From Oxalobacter paraformigenes (GTDB taxonomy: Bacteria; Pseudomonadota; Gammaproteobacteria; Burkholderiales; Burkholderiaceae_D), in NCBI RefSeq assembly GCF_000158475.2, contig NZ_KI392031.1:62001-126000 (forward strand): a DNA stretch of 64,000 bases, in the 5' to 3' direction. The notes below the pieces were generated by a model, which saw only the letters and a program-made list of their open reading frames with translations, had not been told where the DNA came from and did no database searches. Shown here piece after piece: positions 29,164-38,910 of this stretch. Position 1 is the stretch's first letter. Every line of letters starts with the position of its first letter. The position numbers and the translations under genes are program-made.

Positions 29164-29509
29164 AGAAGCCATGACAACTGCCGGTGTCGACTATGAAATC
29201 ACGCTGAACCGGTTTTCCAATAATGAAAAACTCCTGGAAAAATTCGTCAGGAAATTTCCGGGTGACGCCACTTTCAGCACTTTGAAGTCGGCTGTGTCTG
29301 AAAAGAAATACCCGGAAATCGAGCGGTCGGCACACACGCTGAAAGGAATCGCGGCAAATCTGGGCTTCCAGAATTTGTCGGAACTGAATGCCGAGATCGT
29401 CAGTCTTTTGCGATCCGGTGAATTCAGTGATGGCGAGCTGGAAAGTGTTTTCTCGAAAATTTCCGGTGAATACGAAAAAATCGTCGATTGTGTAAACCGG
29501 CTGGGTTAG
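29153..29509 (+). CDS. Histidine phosphotransfer (Hpt) protein
   Basis: A 118-residue four-helix Hpt protein. The phospho-accepting residue is His61 in RSAHTLKGIAANLGF. It would carry phosphate from a receiver domain of the preceding kinase to the receiver of the following gene. Its ATG lies within the last codons of the kinase gene (11-base overlap), and the next gene starts 16 bases after its stop, so the three form an operon with likely translational coupling. Confidence 0.92.
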   Translation: MNLEEAMTTAGVDYEITLNRFSNNEKLLEKFVRKFPGDATFSTLKSAVSEKKYPEIERSAHTLKGIAANLGFQNLSELNAEIVSLLRSGEFSDGELESVFSKISGEYEKIVDCVNRLG

Positions 29510-29525
29510 CCGGGCTGACTGCCAA

Positions 29526-31676
29526 ATGGACAAAAAAACTATTCTGATCGTTGATGATATCGAGCTGAACAGGGCCATTCTGGCCGAATTGTTCAATGAC
29601 CTTTACGATATTGAAGAAGCCGAGAACGGGCAACAGGCTCTGGATATTCTGGAAAAAGAGCATGAAAAAATCTTCATGGTTCTTCTGGATATCATCATGC
29701 CGGTCATGGACGGGTTCGAAGTCCTGCAGGTTATGTCGGAAAAAAGGTGGATCGACCGCATTCCCGTCATACTGATTACGTCGGAAAATTCCGACAGGGC
29801 GGCCTTGCGGGGATACCATCTTGGGGTAACGGATATTATCAACAAACCCTTCAATCCGGAAGTAGTGAAAAGGCGCGTCGCCAACATCATTGAACTGTTC
29901 ATGCATAAATCCAGTCTGGAAAAACTGGTCAGCCAGCAGATAGGAACCTTGCAGAAACAGGCGCAAAAGATCAATCAGGTCAATAATTTCCTGATTGAAA
30001 CGCTGAGCACCGCCGTCGAATTCAGAAATTGCGAATCGGGACAGCATATCAAACGCATCCGTCACATTACCCAGATGCTTCTTGAGGCGATTGCCGGGGA
30101 ATATCCGGAGTATGAGCTGTCTCCCTATCACATTGAAAAAATAGCGAGTGCATCGATGATGCACGATATCGGCAAGATCGCCATTCCGGATTATATTCTG
30201 AACAAACCCGGCAAGCTGACGCCGGAAGAGTTCGAGATTATGCAGGCGCACTGCATTCGTGGAGGCGAATTTCTCCAGAGTATTCATTACGCGCAGGACG
30301 AGGAATATTTCCGTTACTGTTACGAAATCTGCCGTCATCACCATGAGCGTTGGGACGGTAACGGTTATCCGGACAGGCTAAAGGGGGAAGACATCCCTAT
30401 CTGGGCACAGGTCGTTTCGCTGGCCGATGTTTATGATGCCCTGACAAGCAAACGCGTTTACAAAAACGCCTATTCGCATGAAAAATCCGTCAGCATGATT
30501 CTTGGCGGAGAATGCGGTGTTTTCAACCCAAAATTGTTGAATGTTTTTGTCAAGGTTGCGCCGCTTCTCGAAAAAGATCTGACGGTGGCGGAAGAATCCC
30601 TGGCTTTCTGTTCATTTGACAAGGATGGGGTTGAGAGCCGGGAAAATTTCCTGGCGCCGGATACCGTGCCTGCCAGAAACGAGGACAGCGGCTTGTCTTC
30701 CAGGACCTTGAGGCTTCTTGAACTTGAACGGGAAAAATACCGGATTCTTTCGGAGTTGTCCGGCGACATTATTTTCAACTATGACACCAAAACCGATATT
30801 CTCGAATTTTCCGAAAAGTTTTATACGCTTTTCCATCGCGACATCCGTATTCCACGGGCGCGGGAAGCGCTCCAGACCGCGGAGCTTATCCATCCGGATG
30901 ACAGAAGTGTTTTCCTGAAGCGGCTGACGGAACTGACGCCGAAGTTTCCCAGCTCGCGAATCGAATTGCGCATGAAAGTTCCGGGTGATGGATACCAGTG
31001 GTTCGAAATGAATGTTCATGCCTTGTGGAACACCGAAACCAATGTGGAGTGTGTCGGTTACCTTGGAAAGCTGATCAATATCCATCAACGTAAGACGGAA
31101 GCGACGCTTTTGCGGAAGCAGGCCAATATGGATTCGCTGACGGAGCTGGACAATCGCAAGCGGTTAAAGGAGCGGCTGGTTACTCTGTTAAATGACAGAA
31201 ATACGGAGCCCGGCGCTTTCTTTTTTATAGACGTCGATAATTTCAAGGCGATCAATGACAATCTCGGCCATATGTTCGGCGATGAAATCTTGCGATACAT
31301 TGCCAGCGAAATCAAACGGAAGGTGCGTTCATCGGACATTATCGGCCGTATCGGTGGTGACGAGTTTGTTGTTTATCTTCGTGAAGCAAGTTCGGAAAAG
31401 GCCATTGCTGAAAAAGCGCGGGACATTTGCGATCTCTTTAAAAACACCTACAGGGAACTGGCCGATCAATACAATGTTTCATGCAGTGTCGGCGTTTCGG
31501 TTTATCCCAGGGATGGAAAAACATATGAAGAACTGTTCCACAATGCGGACAAGGCCTTGTACTATGCCAAGGAGAAGGGAAAAAACAGTTATGCATTTTA
31601 TAACGCTACAATGACCGATTACAATTTCAGGACCGTTCTGACTAACGTTCCGGAAGATCGGCGTCTTGATGGCTGA
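29526..31676 (+). CDS. Response regulator with REC, HD-GYP, PAS and GGDEF domains
   Basis: A 716-residue output protein. REC occupies about 1-125 with Asp55 in LLDIIMPVMDGF. A helix linker leads to an HD-GYP phosphodiesterase at about 155-340, with MMHDIGKIAIPD (His213-Asp214), HHHERWDGNGYPDRL and ADVYDALTSKRVYK. A PAS domain lies at about 400-520, followed by a GGDEF diguanylate cyclase with FFFIDVDNFKAINDNLGH and RIGGDEFVVY (Gly610-Phe614). Both c-di-GMP-making and c-di-GMP-breaking sites look intact. HD-GYP plus GGDEF behind one receiver is less common than EAL plus GGDEF. Phosphate from the upstream kinase/Hpt pair probably sets which activity wins. Confidence 0.93.
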   Translation: MDKKTILIVDDIELNRAILAELFNDLYDIEEAENGQQALDILEKEHEKIFMVLLDIIMPVMDGFEVLQVMSEKRWIDRIPVILITSENSDRAALRGYHLGVTDIINKPFNPEVVKRRVANIIELFMHKSSLEKLVSQQIGTLQKQAQKINQVNNFLIETLSTAVEFRNCESGQHIKRIRHITQMLLEAIAGEYPEYELSPYHIEKIASASMMHDIGKIAIPDYILNKPGKLTPEEFEIMQAHCIRGGEFLQSIHYAQDEEYFRYCYEICRHHHERWDGNGYPDRLKGEDIPIWAQVVSLADVYDALTSKRVYKNAYSHEKSVSMILGGECGVFNPKLLNVFVKVAPLLEKDLTVAEESLAFCSFDKDGVESRENFLAPDTVPARNEDSGLSSRTLRLLELEREKYRILSELSGDIIFNYDTKTDILEFSEKFYTLFHRDIRIPRAREALQTAELIHPDDRSVFLKRLTELTPKFPSSRIELRMKVPGDGYQWFEMNVHALWNTETNVECVGYLGKLINIHQRKTEATLLRKQANMDSLTELDNRKRLKERLVTLLNDRNTEPGAFFFIDVDNFKAINDNLGHMFGDEILRYIASEIKRKVRSSDIIGRIGGDEFVVYLREASSEKAIAEKARDICDLFKNTYRELADQYNVSCSVGVSVYPRDGKTYEELFHNADKALYYAKEKGKNSYAFYNATMTDYNFRTVLTNVPEDRRLDG

Positions 31677-31717
31677 TCCCGGATTTGTATGCGGGAATGG
31701 CCGGAAACAGGAGTTTT

Positions 31718-32845
31718 TCAGGCAGGATAAAGGGCGCCAAGTATGCGAAAACTTTTCGCCCCGGTTACGGGCGGCAGATTGCCCGGTTTTTTCGCGATGA
31801 ACCGATGTGCCAGCCAGGCAAATGCCAGCGATTCCACGTGCATGGGATCGATCCCCAATGCCTCGCTGCTTGCCAGCTTCGCCCGGATATTTCTGTCTTG
31901 AAGCGCCTGTTCAAGCAAAATCATCAAAAACCGGTTTCTGGCGCCGCCTCCGCATACGTAAATCTGTTCTGTACCGCAGGCGTGGTCGCGGATGGCCTGT
32001 GCGACAGAACTTGCCGTCAGCATGGTTAACGTAGCCTGAACATCTGCGGGATCCAGCGATCCGGACGCCGGAGACTGGAGAAGTTTCTCGCGCAGCCAGT
32101 CCAGATGAAAAAGATCCCGTCCGGTACTCTTCGGAGGAAGCCGGCTGAAAAACGGTTCGCCCTGCATCGTTTTCAAAAGTTCCCGTGAACAGGTACCGTT
32201 TCTTCCCCAGTTGCCATCGATATCGAAAGGCTGGTTCCGCTGCGATTGTATCCAGGCGTCAAGAAGCACGTTGCCCGGTCCGGTATCAAAGCCGGAAACG
32301 GAGCCATCCGGATGCAATATGCTGATGTTGGCAATGCCGCCGATGTTGACGACCACACGATGAGCCGCCCTGTCGCCAAAAACGGCCTGGTGAAAAGCCG
32401 GTACCAAAGGCGCGCCTTGTCCGCCAGCCGCGATGTCGCGGCTTCGGAAATCGGCAATAACGTCGATACCGGTCAGCTCGGCGAGCAGGGCAGGATTGTT
32501 GGTTTGCCGCGTAAACCCCAGATCGGGCCGGTGCCGGATCGTCTGGCCGTGAACCCCGATTGCGCGGACTTCCAGGGACGATGTTCCGTTTTTCAGAAGA
32601 AGTTGGCGAACATTTTCAGCATAAAGAGAAGCCAGTCTGTTGGCAGCCAGCGCTTCCCGCTCAATTTCATTGCTTCCCGGTGTTTGCAGTTCCATCAGTT
32701 GCTTGCGGAAGGACAGGTCAAACGGGACATGCGCTGCAGACAGGATAGCCGGTTTTCCGTTATCGCAAGAATCGGGAAGGGAAGCGAGGACTCCGTCCAC
32801 CCCGTCAAGACTGGTACCGGACATCAGACCTATGAAAAGAGCCAT
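31718..32845 (-). CDS. anmK: Anhydro-N-acetylmuramic acid kinase
   Basis: AnmK converts anhydroMurNAc from cell-wall turnover to MurNAc-6-phosphate. The 375-residue protein starts MALFIGLMSGTSLDGVDGVL, followed by GVHGQTIRHRP, DFRSRDIAAGGQGAPLVPAF, NIGGIANIS, GFDTGPGNVLLD and VCGGGARN. It follows the M23 peptidase gene by 17 bases on the same strand, so a peptidoglycan enzyme and a recycling kinase share a transcript. Confidence 0.96.
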   Translation of the reverse strand: MALFIGLMSGTSLDGVDGVLASLPDSCDNGKPAILSAAHVPFDLSFRKQLMELQTPGSNEIEREALAANRLASLYAENVRQLLLKNGTSSLEVRAIGVHGQTIRHRPDLGFTRQTNNPALLAELTGIDVIADFRSRDIAAGGQGAPLVPAFHQAVFGDRAAHRVVVNIGGIANISILHPDGSVSGFDTGPGNVLLDAWIQSQRNQPFDIDGNWGRNGTCSRELLKTMQGEPFFSRLPPKSTGRDLFHLDWLREKLLQSPASGSLDPADVQATLTMLTASSVAQAIRDHACGTEQIYVCGGGARNRFLMILLEQALQDRNIRAKLASSEALGIDPMHVESLAFAWLAHRFIAKKPGNLPPVTGAKSFRILGALYPA

Positions 32846-32862
32846 AGTGGTTTGCCGACGGA

Positions 32863-34218
32863 TTATTTATCCTGCCGGTGATAAGCGAGCCGTTGATTTG
32901 CGGAGGTCGAGTCCATCAGGGCAAACCGGTGTTGCATGTCGGCCAGATGGGTTCTGAACCGGACCATTTCACGGGAGGTCAGTGGATGGGCATTGGGCAT
33001 ATCGATCTGGGCCGGATTTTGCTGTACGTTATTGACGCGGAATTCGTAATGCAAGTGCGGGCCGGTACTGATGCCGGTTGTGCCGACATAACCGATCACG
33101 TCGCCCTGGCTGACTTTTTTGCCCCGGGTCATGCCAGCGGCGATCCGGCTCATGTGTCCGTAAGCGGTTGAATACGCCCCCCAGTGTTTGAGGACAATAA
33201 AATTGCCATAGCCGTTTTGCCATCCGGAAAAGCTGATCGTTCCATCGGCGGCCGCCCGGATAGGAGTGCCTGTCGGTGCGGCAAAGTCGATTCCTTTATG
33301 TTGCCTGATTTTTCCGGTTACCGGATGAATCCGCATCGAGAAACCTGAAGAGACACGCGTGAATTCCAGGGGGGATTTCAGAAACGCTTTTTTTTGCGAT
33401 TTTCCGTTGAAATCATAGTATCCCCCTTTATTGGGCGCGCGTTCGAACCATATCGACTGATAAGGGGTGCCCTTGTTCACAAATTCCGCGGCCAGAATGT
33501 GCCCGGTTTTCAGGAATTTGCCGTTTTGCCAGTAAGTTTCGTAAACGATATTGAAACGGTCGCCCCGTCGCAGATCGGAGTTGAAATCAATATCCGTGGA
33601 AAACATTTCGATGAACTTGCGGGTAACCGGATCGGGTACTCCGGCGGCGTCGGTCGCGGCAAAAAGGGACGATTGTATGGTTCCCGAACGCATTTCGACG
33701 ATCTTTTCCATCTGGACGGTATCGTTTGAAACGGTAAAGCCTGAATCGGTACGGGTAACGACGGTGTTCGTCTGGATATCGTCAGGATTGGGAAGCAGTG
33801 TGGAAAGCGTGTAAAGCCGGCCACGGTTATCGGTTTTCGCCTGAACCACCTGTCCTGTTTTCAGTTGCAGGAATATTCTGGATTTTTCGTGCGTCTTGAT
33901 GAAATCGGCGGCTTCCCGGTCATTGACGCCGAGCCGCGATAACAGTGTGCCCAGCGTATCGCCTGAACGGACTTTGTCCTCGCGGATATAGAACTGCCGG
34001 TCTTTTTTCAGTTTTTCAAGCTGTTTGTCCAGGGAAGAAAGCTGGACTTCTTCCTCGATGATCCGGAATGCAATGTCGCTGGTGTCCGGAGGGGTGCCGG
34101 GAGCGACTGCCGCAGCGCCGAATGCGATAAAAGCAAAGCAGAGGGAAACGAGCGAAACAACTTGCGTTTTGTGTGAAGTTCCCAATAGTATCCGCTTCGC
34201 CCGGTCGATGAATCGCAT
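32863..34218 (-). CDS. Periplasmic M23 (LytM-type) peptidoglycan endopeptidase, MepM-like
   Basis: A 451-residue protein with an N-terminal hydrophobic segment (VVSLVSLCFAFIAFGAAAVA, about residues 20-39) that is a signal peptide or anchor. A region with RSGDTLGTLLSRLG, an OapA/LysM-like cell-wall-binding domain, follows. The C-terminal M23 domain has its zinc ligands in HKGIDFAAP and HLHYEF and includes GWQNGYGNFIVLKH and AYGHMSR. It resembles MepM/YebA, which cuts D,D-crosslinks for cell-wall growth. It is divergent from tyrS and co-directional with anmK. Confidence 0.9.
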   Translation of the reverse strand: MRFIDRAKRILLGTSHKTQVVSLVSLCFAFIAFGAAAVAPGTPPDTSDIAFRIIEEEVQLSSLDKQLEKLKKDRQFYIREDKVRSGDTLGTLLSRLGVNDREAADFIKTHEKSRIFLQLKTGQVVQAKTDNRGRLYTLSTLLPNPDDIQTNTVVTRTDSGFTVSNDTVQMEKIVEMRSGTIQSSLFAATDAAGVPDPVTRKFIEMFSTDIDFNSDLRRGDRFNIVYETYWQNGKFLKTGHILAAEFVNKGTPYQSIWFERAPNKGGYYDFNGKSQKKAFLKSPLEFTRVSSGFSMRIHPVTGKIRQHKGIDFAAPTGTPIRAAADGTISFSGWQNGYGNFIVLKHWGAYSTAYGHMSRIAAGMTRGKKVSQGDVIGYVGTTGISTGPHLHYEFRVNNVQQNPAQIDMPNAHPLTSREMVRFRTHLADMQHRFALMDSTSANQRLAYHRQDK

Positions 34219-34348
34219 TCAATTCCTCTTATTGCTGCAATCAGTTAAAATTGACTTTTTTGCGCAGGATGCTTTTCTTGTTATTGGCCTGTGGCAAAAT
34301 TGCTCGAAAAACATATTATATCAATACAAACTGCCGTAAATAAATCAA

Positions 34349-35596
34349 ATGAACGAAAAAAATTCCCGGTCTGCGCCTGTCGAAGAATGGCCTTTGTCGT
34401 CTTCGGTCAGGGAGGCGCTGGCGATCACGCTAAGAGGCTGTGACGAACTGCTCATCGAATCGGAATTCGCCCGGAAACTCGCCCGTTCGGAAAAAACGGG
34501 AAAGCCTTTGAGAATCAAACTCGGGCTGGATCCCACAGCGCCCGATCTGCATCTGGGCCATACCGTCGTGCTGAACAAGATGCGCCAGCTTCAGGATCTC
34601 GGGCATGTCGTTATTTTCCTGATCGGCGATTTCACCTCGATGATCGGCGATCCGAGCGGAAGAAATGTCACCCGCCCCCCTTTAACGCGCGAGCAGGTCA
34701 AGGAAAATGCCATGACCTATTTTTCACAGGCCAGTCTGGTGCTTGATCCCGAGAGAACCGAGATCCGCTATAACTCCGAATGGAGCGACGAGCTGGGCGC
34801 AAGAGGGATGATCCAGCTGGCATCGCAATATACACTGGCACGGATCATGGAACGCGACGATTTCGCCAAACGTTTCAGAAACGGAAATCCGATATCGGTG
34901 CATGAGCTGCTTTATCCGCTGATGCAAGGATACGATTCGGTGGCGTTGAAATCCGATATGGAACTGGGCGGAACCGACCAGAAATTCAATCTTCTGGTCG
35001 GCCGCGAACTTCAGCGCCAGTACGGTCAGGAACCCCAGTGCATCCTGACGATGCCGCTTCTGGAAGGGCTGGACGGTGTGGAAAAAATGTCGAAGTCCAA
35101 AGGCAATTATGTCGGCATTACCGAACCGGGAAATGTCATGTTCGGCAAACTGATGAGTATTTCCGACGAAATGATGTGGCGCTATTACGATCTGCTGTCG
35201 TTCAGATCGATAGATGAAATCGAACGTCTGAAAGAAGAAGTCAGAAACGGGCGCAATCCCCGCGATGTCAAGGTGGCATTCTGCCAGGAAATCGTGACCC
35301 GCTTCCACTCGAAAGCCGATGCCGATGCCGCGCTGGAAGATTTTATGGCCCGTTCGCGTGGCGGAATACCGGACGATATTCCTTCCGTCTCATTAAACGG
35401 CGCTCCTCTTGGAATCGGGCAGGTGCTGAAACAGGCCGGATTGTGCGCGTCCACCTCCGAAGCCCTGCGGCTGGTCGATCAGGGCGGAGTCCGGGTGGAC
35501 AGTTCAACCGTCAGCGACAGGGGGCTGAAACTCGGAGCCGGAACGTTTGTCGTACAGGTCGGAAAACGCAAATTCGCGAAAGTCACCCTGAGTTGA
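34349..35596 (+). CDS. tyrS: Tyrosyl-tRNA synthetase
   Basis: Class Ic synthetase, 415 residues. The HIGH-type motif is [11 protein letters not shown], followed by [31 protein letters not shown] and the signature [12 protein letters not shown]. The C-terminal S4-like RNA-binding domain contains [14 protein letters not shown]. This is the TyrRS type common in betaproteobacteria. ATG 34349 follows an A/T-rich stretch with little ribosome-binding sequence; conservation does not extend upstream. Confidence 0.97.
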   Translation: MNEKNSRSAPVEEWPLSSSVREALAITLRGCDELLIESEFARKLARSEKTGKPLRIKLGLDPTAPDLHLGHTVVLNKMRQLQDLGHVVIFLIGDFTSMIGDPSGRNVTRPPLTREQVKENAMTYFSQASLVLDPERTEIRYNSEWSDELGARGMIQLASQYTLARIMERDDFAKRFRNGNPISVHELLYPLMQGYDSVALKSDMELGGTDQKFNLLVGRELQRQYGQEPQCILTMPLLEGLDGVEKMSKSKGNYVGITEPGNVMFGKLMSISDEMMWRYYDLLSFRSIDEIERLKEEVRNGRNPRDVKVAFCQEIVTRFHSKADADAALEDFMARSRGGIPDDIPSVSLNGAPLGIGQVLKQAGLCASTSEALRLVDQGGVRVDSSTVSDRGLKLGAGTFVVQVGKRKFAKVTLS

Positions 35597-35615
35597 GCTT
35601 GCGGAGGCCGCTTTT

Positions 35616-37880
35616 TCAGATGCGGTCTCTGCCGACTTTCCTGACGCCGGGAACATGGCGAACCCGGCGTATCAGACGGGCAAGGTGAATCCTGTCGTCT
35701 ACCTGTACCGTGAATTTCAGCAAATTGAATTCACCTTGCGTTTCCATTTCGACGGCGGTGATGTTGGCGTCCGAACCGCTGATTTCAGCCGTTACCCTGG
35801 CCAGAATGCCTTTTTCTTCAACGACCAGCAGACGCAGGTAACAATCGAAACTGCGATTCAGTCCTTCACCCCAATCGACATTGATCCATTTTTCGGGTTC
35901 TTTCGCGATGAGTTTTTTTGCCTGCTGGCATTCGGCACTGTGTACGACCAGTCCCCGCGTCATGTTGAGTTCGCCGATGATGGTATCGCCCGGAATCGGC
36001 AGGCAGCAGCTTGCCAGCTGAACATTGATACCCTCGCTGCCATAAATGATGACCGGTTCGATTTTCTGGGGTTCCTCTTCCTTGATCGCCGTCCCCTGTT
36101 TTCGGCCCATTTCATCGATCAGGCCGGCGATTCTCCGGGCAACCAGTACGGACAGCCGTTTTCCGACGCCGATATCGGTATAAATATCGTCCAGCGTTTT
36201 GGAGCCGGTTTCATAAAGCAGCTTGTCAATGACAGGCTGCGGAACGGCAGTTTCGTCCAGATGGAGGGATTTCAGGGATTGTTGCAAAAGCCGTTTGCCG
36301 AGCTTGATGGAATCGGCCTGATTGACGGAACGCAGATAACTTCTGATACGCGAACGCGCTTTGCCCGTCCGGACGAACTCGAGCCAGGCAGGCGTGGGAT
36401 GGGCGGTCGGAGACGTGATGATTTCGACAATATCCCCATTCTGCAATTCGGTTCTGAGCGGCACGACGCTGTTGTTGATCTTTACCGAAGAAGTGTGGTC
36501 GCCGATGTCGGAGTGAATGTTGTAGGCGAAATCCAGTGCCGTTGCCGCACGGGGCAGGGCGATGATTTTGGACTTGGGCGTGAAAACGTAAACGGAGTCC
36601 GGAAAGAGATCGACCTTGACATGCTCGAAGAACTCGGCGGAATTGCCGGTTTGTTGCTGGATATCGAGCAGGGACTGGAGCCAGCCGAGGCTGTGCTTTT
36701 GCAAGTCGGTCAGCGTTTCGTTTTCCGTTTTGTAAAGCCAGTGGGCCGCTACGCCCGTTTCGGCGACATGATGCATTTCATGCGTCCTGATCTGGAATTC
36801 GACGGGAGCGCCATAAGGGCCGATCAGGCTGGTGTGCAGCGATTGATAGTTGTTCAGTTTCGGTATCGCGATATAATCCTGCACCTTGCCCGGAATGGGT
36901 TTGTAGAGCGCGTGCAGAACGCCCAGCGTCATATAACATTGCGGCAGGGTATCAACCACGATACGGAAACCGTAAATGTCGAGAACCTGCGAAAAGGACA
37001 GGTTTTGGTTGCGCATTTTGCGGTAAATGCCGTACAGGGTTTTTTCGCGACCGTAAATTTCCGCACGGATGCCGTTTTTCTCAAGAGCATTGCTGACTGC
37101 GTCGTGAACTTTCCCGAGGAGGGCACGACGGTTCCCGCGGGACGCCTTGATCGCCTTGGCAAGGGTGTCATAGCGGAAAGGATACATGTTGTGAAAGGCG
37201 AGATCCTGCATTTCACGATAGAGGTTGTTGATGCCGAGGCGATGGGCAATCGGAACGTACACTTCCATCGTTTCCAGCGCGATCCGGTAACGTTTCGGGC
37301 GGTTCATGACATCCAGTGTCCGCATGTTGTGCAGACGGTCTGCCAGTTTGATCAGAATGACCCGGACATCACGCGCCATCGCCAGCAGCATTTTCCGGAA
37401 ATTTTCACCTTGTGCATCGACATGCGTCTTGAACTGGAGTTTTTCCAGCTTGGACAAACCGTCAACCATGGCGGCAACCGGGGCGCCGAATCGTTCGATC
37501 AGCTCGTCAAGCGCGACTCCCTGATCTTCCACGACATCGTGCAGCAGGGCAGCCATGATAGCCTGGGCGTCCAGTTTCCAGCCTGCACAGATTTCGGCGA
37601 CAGCCAGAGGGTGCGAAATATAGGGTTCGCCGGATTTGCGGATTTGCCCGAGATGCTTTTCGTCGGCGAAACGAAAGGCCTCCAGTATCCGCTTCATGTC
37701 GGCAGGCGGGAGGTACGTTTCCAGTGTTTGGGCCAGGTGGGAAAAAGTGACGACTTTGGGCAGGGAAAAAACGGGTACAACGGTCGCTGCGCTGTCAAAC
37801 TGGTTGACAGGAAGAGCCGCATGGTCCGGATTGACCATGCCGGCCTGACCGGTCGATAAAGCGGTTTCTGGCGTCATCAT
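35616..37880 (-). CDS. spoT: Bifunctional (p)ppGpp synthetase/hydrolase SpoT
   Basis: A 754-residue RSH protein with an intact N-terminal HD hydrolase domain: YISHPLAVAEI, MAALLHDVVEDQ and KLADRLHNMRTL. The synthetase domain follows with YGREKTLYGIYRKM, LDIYGFRIVV and VQDYIAIPKLNNYQSLHT, the basic (RxKD-like) form seen in SpoT/Rel rather than the ExDD form of RelA. TGS (VYVFTPKSKIIALPRAATAL), ASCCLPIPGD and a C-terminal ACT domain complete it. It should keep (p)ppGpp from accumulating and respond to carbon or fatty-acid stress. It follows rpoZ, the usual order. Confidence 0.96.
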   Translation of the reverse strand: MMTPETALSTGQAGMVNPDHAALPVNQFDSAATVVPVFSLPKVVTFSHLAQTLETYLPPADMKRILEAFRFADEKHLGQIRKSGEPYISHPLAVAEICAGWKLDAQAIMAALLHDVVEDQGVALDELIERFGAPVAAMVDGLSKLEKLQFKTHVDAQGENFRKMLLAMARDVRVILIKLADRLHNMRTLDVMNRPKRYRIALETMEVYVPIAHRLGINNLYREMQDLAFHNMYPFRYDTLAKAIKASRGNRRALLGKVHDAVSNALEKNGIRAEIYGREKTLYGIYRKMRNQNLSFSQVLDIYGFRIVVDTLPQCYMTLGVLHALYKPIPGKVQDYIAIPKLNNYQSLHTSLIGPYGAPVEFQIRTHEMHHVAETGVAAHWLYKTENETLTDLQKHSLGWLQSLLDIQQQTGNSAEFFEHVKVDLFPDSVYVFTPKSKIIALPRAATALDFAYNIHSDIGDHTSSVKINNSVVPLRTELQNGDIVEIITSPTAHPTPAWLEFVRTGKARSRIRSYLRSVNQADSIKLGKRLLQQSLKSLHLDETAVPQPVIDKLLYETGSKTLDDIYTDIGVGKRLSVLVARRIAGLIDEMGRKQGTAIKEEEPQKIEPVIIYGSEGINVQLASCCLPIPGDTIIGELNMTRGLVVHSAECQQAKKLIAKEPEKWINVDWGEGLNRSFDCYLRLLVVEEKGILARVTAEISGSDANITAVEMETQGEFNLLKFTVQVDDRIHLARLIRRVRHVPGVRKVGRDRI

Positions 37881-37965
37881 GTTCGCTCTGTTTATCAGCT
37901 ATACAATGAATGGGACAACCGCCAGGCAAAACGCACCCTCATGAGGCTTGTTCCAGGACCCGCGT

Positions 37966-38169
37966 TTAGCCCGGCACCTTTTTCAGCATTTCCCGTCCGA
38001 CTTTTCCTGCCGCGATTTCGCGCAATGCCATAACCGTCATTTTATCCTTCGCTTCCACTTTCGGGGTATGCCCCTGTAACAGCTGACGTGCACGGTAGGT
38101 GGCGCAAAGCGTCAGTTCAAACCGGTTTGGAATTTCTTTCAAGCAATCTTCAATAGTAATACGAGCCAT
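37966..38169 (-). CDS. rpoZ: RNA polymerase omega subunit
   Basis: Omega assists assembly of RNA polymerase by clamping beta-prime and affects ppGpp sensing. The 67 residues start [20 protein letters not shown] and contain the core [19 protein letters not shown] motif. It sits between gmk and spoT on the minus strand, as in most proteobacteria. Confidence 0.97.
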   Translation of the reverse strand: MARITIEDCLKEIPNRFELTLCATYRARQLLQGHTPKVEAKDKMTVMALREIAAGKVGREMLKKVPG

Positions 38170-38205
38170 TTTTATATTCCTGCCAAATCAAATCCGTGCG
38201 TCATT

Positions 38206-38859
38206 TTACAAGCCGGTGAAACACCGGATGCCGAATTGTGCAAACAAATCCCTGTTTTTGATTGCCTGCCGTGTTATCCGGCAGCGGGCTGTTTCAACAA
38301 TGGCCGCCAGCTTGGCCAACGCCAGATCAAAGTCATAGTTGATAATAACATAATCGAATTCGGATGCATGCCGGATCTCTTCATCGGCAGCTAGAATCCG
38401 TTGTTTTATGATGTCTCCGGAGTCCTGTCCCCGTTTGACAAGCCTTTCTTCCAGGACTGAAATCGAGGGAGGCAGTATGAAAACGCTGATGGTTTCCGGA
38501 AACAGTTTCCGGATCTGCCTCGCTCCCTGCCAGTCTATTTCCAGCAAGGTATCGTGACCGGCATCCAACTGGCCCAAGACGGACAGTTTTGACGTTCCAT
38601 AATAATTTCCGTGGACGATAGCGTGTTCGAGAAATTCGCCTTCTTCAAGGCGTTTGCGGAAATCGGCGATGTTCGTAAAGTGGTACTCGCGCCCGTTCTG
38701 TTCACCCGGCCGGGGTGGTCTTGTCGTGTGCGATATGGAGAGACGCAAGGAAGGATCTTTCCGGATCAGGGCGGCAAGAAGAGACGATTTCCCGGCGCCG
38801 GATGGCGCTGTAACGGTAAAAAGCGAGCTTCCCGAAAAAGATTGTGCAGCTTGGGTCAT
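38206..38859 (-). CDS. gmk: Guanylate kinase
   Basis: Phosphorylates GMP to GDP. The 217-residue protein has the P-loop APSGAGKSSLLAAL, the GMP-binding SHTTRPPRPGEQNGREYHF, HGNYYGTS and EIDWQGARQIR. It is the first gene of gmk-rpoZ-spoT, a set that links guanine nucleotide supply and (p)ppGpp metabolism. Confidence 0.97.
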   Translation of the reverse strand: MTQAAQSFSGSSLFTVTAPSGAGKSSLLAALIRKDPSLRLSISHTTRPPRPGEQNGREYHFTNIADFRKRLEEGEFLEHAIVHGNYYGTSKLSVLGQLDAGHDTLLEIDWQGARQIRKLFPETISVFILPPSISVLEERLVKRGQDSGDIIKQRILAADEEIRHASEFDYVIINYDFDLALAKLAAIVETARCRITRQAIKNRDLFAQFGIRCFTGL

Positions 38860-38910
38860 TTAAAGTGATTTTTCAAAACGTCAAGAAGTTTATCCGCGAA
38901 TCATGTATTT

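Noticed and set aside
35655-37859. 734-codon plus-strand open frame opposite spoT
   Set aside because: Mirrors the spoT coding frame; its length reflects codon usage of the real gene, and no domain is recognisable.
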